From: CBDUBU01 sp965365465
GTDB taxonomy: Bacteria; Bacteroidota; Rhodothermia; Rhodothermales; DASSAV01
Length of the DNA: 12,288 nt
Reading direction: 5' to 3'
NCBI GenBank assembly: GCA_965365465.1
Contig: CBDUBU010000112.1
Coordinates: 1 to 12,288 of the forward strand
Shown here: piece by piece, positions 11,066-12,288 of the stretch
Position numbering within the stretch: the stretch's first letter is position 1
Layout: the number at the start of each line of letters is the position of its first letter
The notes under the pieces: generated by a model
Told to the model about the DNA's origin: nothing
The model's input: the letters and a program-made list of their open reading frames with translations, nothing else
Database searches by the model: none
Translations under genes and position numbers: made by a program

Positions 11066-12288
11066 TTAATCAACAAGCGTGCCGCTTTCGATCCGGTTCA
11101 GCAGAATGCCTGCCGCCCGCAGCAGGCGAAGCACGGCCACATTGTAGCGCTGCACGGCGTCGTAATAGTTGGCTTCGATCTCCAGACTGGCCCGCACGGC
11201 GTCTACGAGGTTTTCCGTATCTCCCAGGGCCAGGTCAAAGTTTATCTGCTCCGTCCGGAGCCACTCCCGGCTCAACAGCAGCGACTGATCCTGCGCATCG
11301 ACAGCGGCGCGGGCGATGATGACGTTGCGGTAGGCATCCTCCACCTCGAAACGGACCAGTTGCTGTGCGGCCTCCAGTTGATAGCGCACCTCGCTGCGTT
11401 CCGCCTCGGCCTGCTCGACCCGCGCCTTTGTTTGCGCGAAATTCAGGTTCTGGCGCAGGCCCAGCCCGGCCAGCAGGCTGCGGCTCAGAAAAGGATCGCT
11501 GATGTAGGGGTTGGGTTGCCGGTAGCGCCCGGCTGCGTAGGCGTAGCGGGCAGACCCGGCCAGAAACAGCTTGGGGTAGTAACTGGAACGCGCGACATCG
11601 ACCAGCGCATCGCGCGCCTGAATGCCGGCTGAAGCCTGCGCGACTTCGGGCCTGTTCACGAGGGCAAGTTGCAGGTAGGCGTCCAGCGAATCAAGCGCAA
11701 AAGGGATCGGTTCCAGCACCTCGTCTTCAGCAGCCAACGCTGCATTCTCCGGCAGGAAAAGCTGACGGGTGAGCGCCGCCTGCGCCGTCATCCGTTTTTG
11801 CACCACCTCCACCACCCGGCGCGTGTATTCCTGCTCCGTGATGAGCACCTGATACCGATCCGCATCATCTACGTCTGACTCTCCTTCCTCCAGGAGCCGG
11901 TCGATGGTTTCCTTCGCCTGCCGGACCACGTCGCCGGCCTGTCCGGTCAGACGGGAGAGGGCATCGGCCAACAGCAGGCTGTAATAGAGTTCTCCGGTGC
12001 GCAGCGCCACCTCTGCCGCTTTCTGGCGCACAGCGGCTTCCTCTACCGCTACCCCGTAACGGGCCGCTCGGATGCTGCCGCCGAGTTCGCCCCAGGTATA
12101 GATCGGCTGCGTAAACTTCACTTCGATCTGATTGAAGGGGCGCAGCTTGTCCCATTCGTTGCGCACGTCGGGCAGCAGGTACAGGGCATTCCGGTCAAAA
12201 TCCGAAGTCGGGATGCTCAGGCCCGGCGCCAGGGAGTGGGCGGTCGTAGCCTGAAAATCTGTGAGAAAACGGCTGGCGCGGGCCAGCC
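11066..12288 (-). CDS. TolC-family outer-membrane efflux protein, partial (N-terminus beyond window)
   Basis: The frame stays open from its stop at 11066 to the right edge, giving about 407 residues; a GTG at 12166 is internal, since upstream codons continue sensibly with LPGLSIP-like OEP sequence before VRNEWDKLRPFNQIEVKFTQ. TolC-family proteins form trimeric barrels with long periplasmic helical tunnels for export. The sequence shows the two OEP repeats: PIYTWGELGGSIRAA and its long coiled helix in the first half, and the equivalent RQNLNFAQTKARVEQAEAER with its helix in the second. After each come Ala/Glu-rich helices such as VRFEVEDAYRNVIIARAAVD and LGDTENLVDAVRASLEIEAN, the latter a conserved turn. 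The signal peptide is outside the window. It precedes mlaC in the same orientation, so the pair may belong to one lipid or lipophile transport operon. The cargo is unknown. Confidence 0.87.
   Translation of the reverse strand, partial: LARASRFLTDFQATTAHSLAPGLSIPTSDFDRNALYLLPDVRNEWDKLRPFNQIEVKFTQPIYTWGELGGSIRAARYGVAVEEAAVRQKAAEVALRTGELYYSLLLADALSRLTGQAGDVVRQAKETIDRLLEEGESDVDDADRYQVLITEQEYTRRVVEVVQKRMTAQAALTRQLFLPENAALAAEDEVLEPIPFALDSLDAYLQLALVNRPEVAQASAGIQARDALVDVARSSYYPKLFLAGSARYAYAAGRYRQPNPYISDPFLSRSLLAGLGLRQNLNFAQTKARVEQAEAERSEVRYQLEAAQQLVRFEVEDAYRNVIIARAAVDAQDQSLLLSREWLRTEQINFDLALGDTENLVDAVRASLEIEANYYDAVQRYNVAVLRLLRAAGILLNRIESGTLVD

Overview
The window looks like part of a chromosome of a Gram-negative, probably marine or aquatic, member of the Bacteroidota/Rhodothermota side of the bacteria. 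This placement is an inference. It rests on the outer-membrane proteins (TorF-like porin, TolC, MlaC), the Gram-negative lipoprotein signal, the moderately high GC content, weak or absent Shine-Dalgarno sites at most starts, and a free-standing Rad52-type annealing protein next to carbohydrate genes. No rRNA, tRNA, CRISPR array, insertion sequence or phage structural gene is visible.

Layout from left to right. (1) Positions 1-1148, minus strand: a TorF-like outer-membrane beta-barrel followed by the 5' end of an ammonium transporter gene, read from one good sigma70-type promoter through a leader that can fold in two competing ways. (2) Positions 1149-1784: an AT-rich, palindrome-rich intergenic stretch holding one small unrecognised plus-strand gene. 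(3) Positions 1785-2411, plus strand: a Rad52/Rad22-type single-strand annealing protein with a disordered tail and an SSB-like tip. (4) Positions 2487-7017, plus strand: a lipoprotein of the arylsulfate sulfotransferase (AssT) family and, 28 bases later, a large glycoside hydrolase of the GH106 alpha-L-rhamnosidase type. The two read as one transcription unit. (5) Positions 7039-8406, minus strand: a sugar-porter MFS transporter, convergent with the hydrolase and separated from it by only 21 bases. (6) Positions 8583-10117, minus strand: a small zinc-finger anti-sigma-like protein without a visible sigma factor, and a GT-A glycosyltransferase. (7) Positions 10379-12288, minus strand: an MlaC-type periplasmic phospholipid carrier and, upstream of it, a TolC-family outer-membrane efflux protein cut by the window end.

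How the genes may work together. The porin and ammonium transporter probably form one nitrogen-acquisition unit across both membranes. The AssT lipoprotein, GH106 enzyme and MFS porter can be read as an envelope module that acts on sulfated and/or rhamnosylated compounds (phenolic glycosides or algal polysaccharide fragments) and imports the released sugar. This is the most distinctive part of the window, but the shared substrate is a hypothesis. TolC and MlaC are probably the tail of a lipid-transport or export operon that continues beyond the right edge. I see no clear, wholly new defence or mobile system here. The best leads are the sulfotransferase-rhamnosidase pair, the Rad52-like gene with its palindromes, and the structured porin leader.
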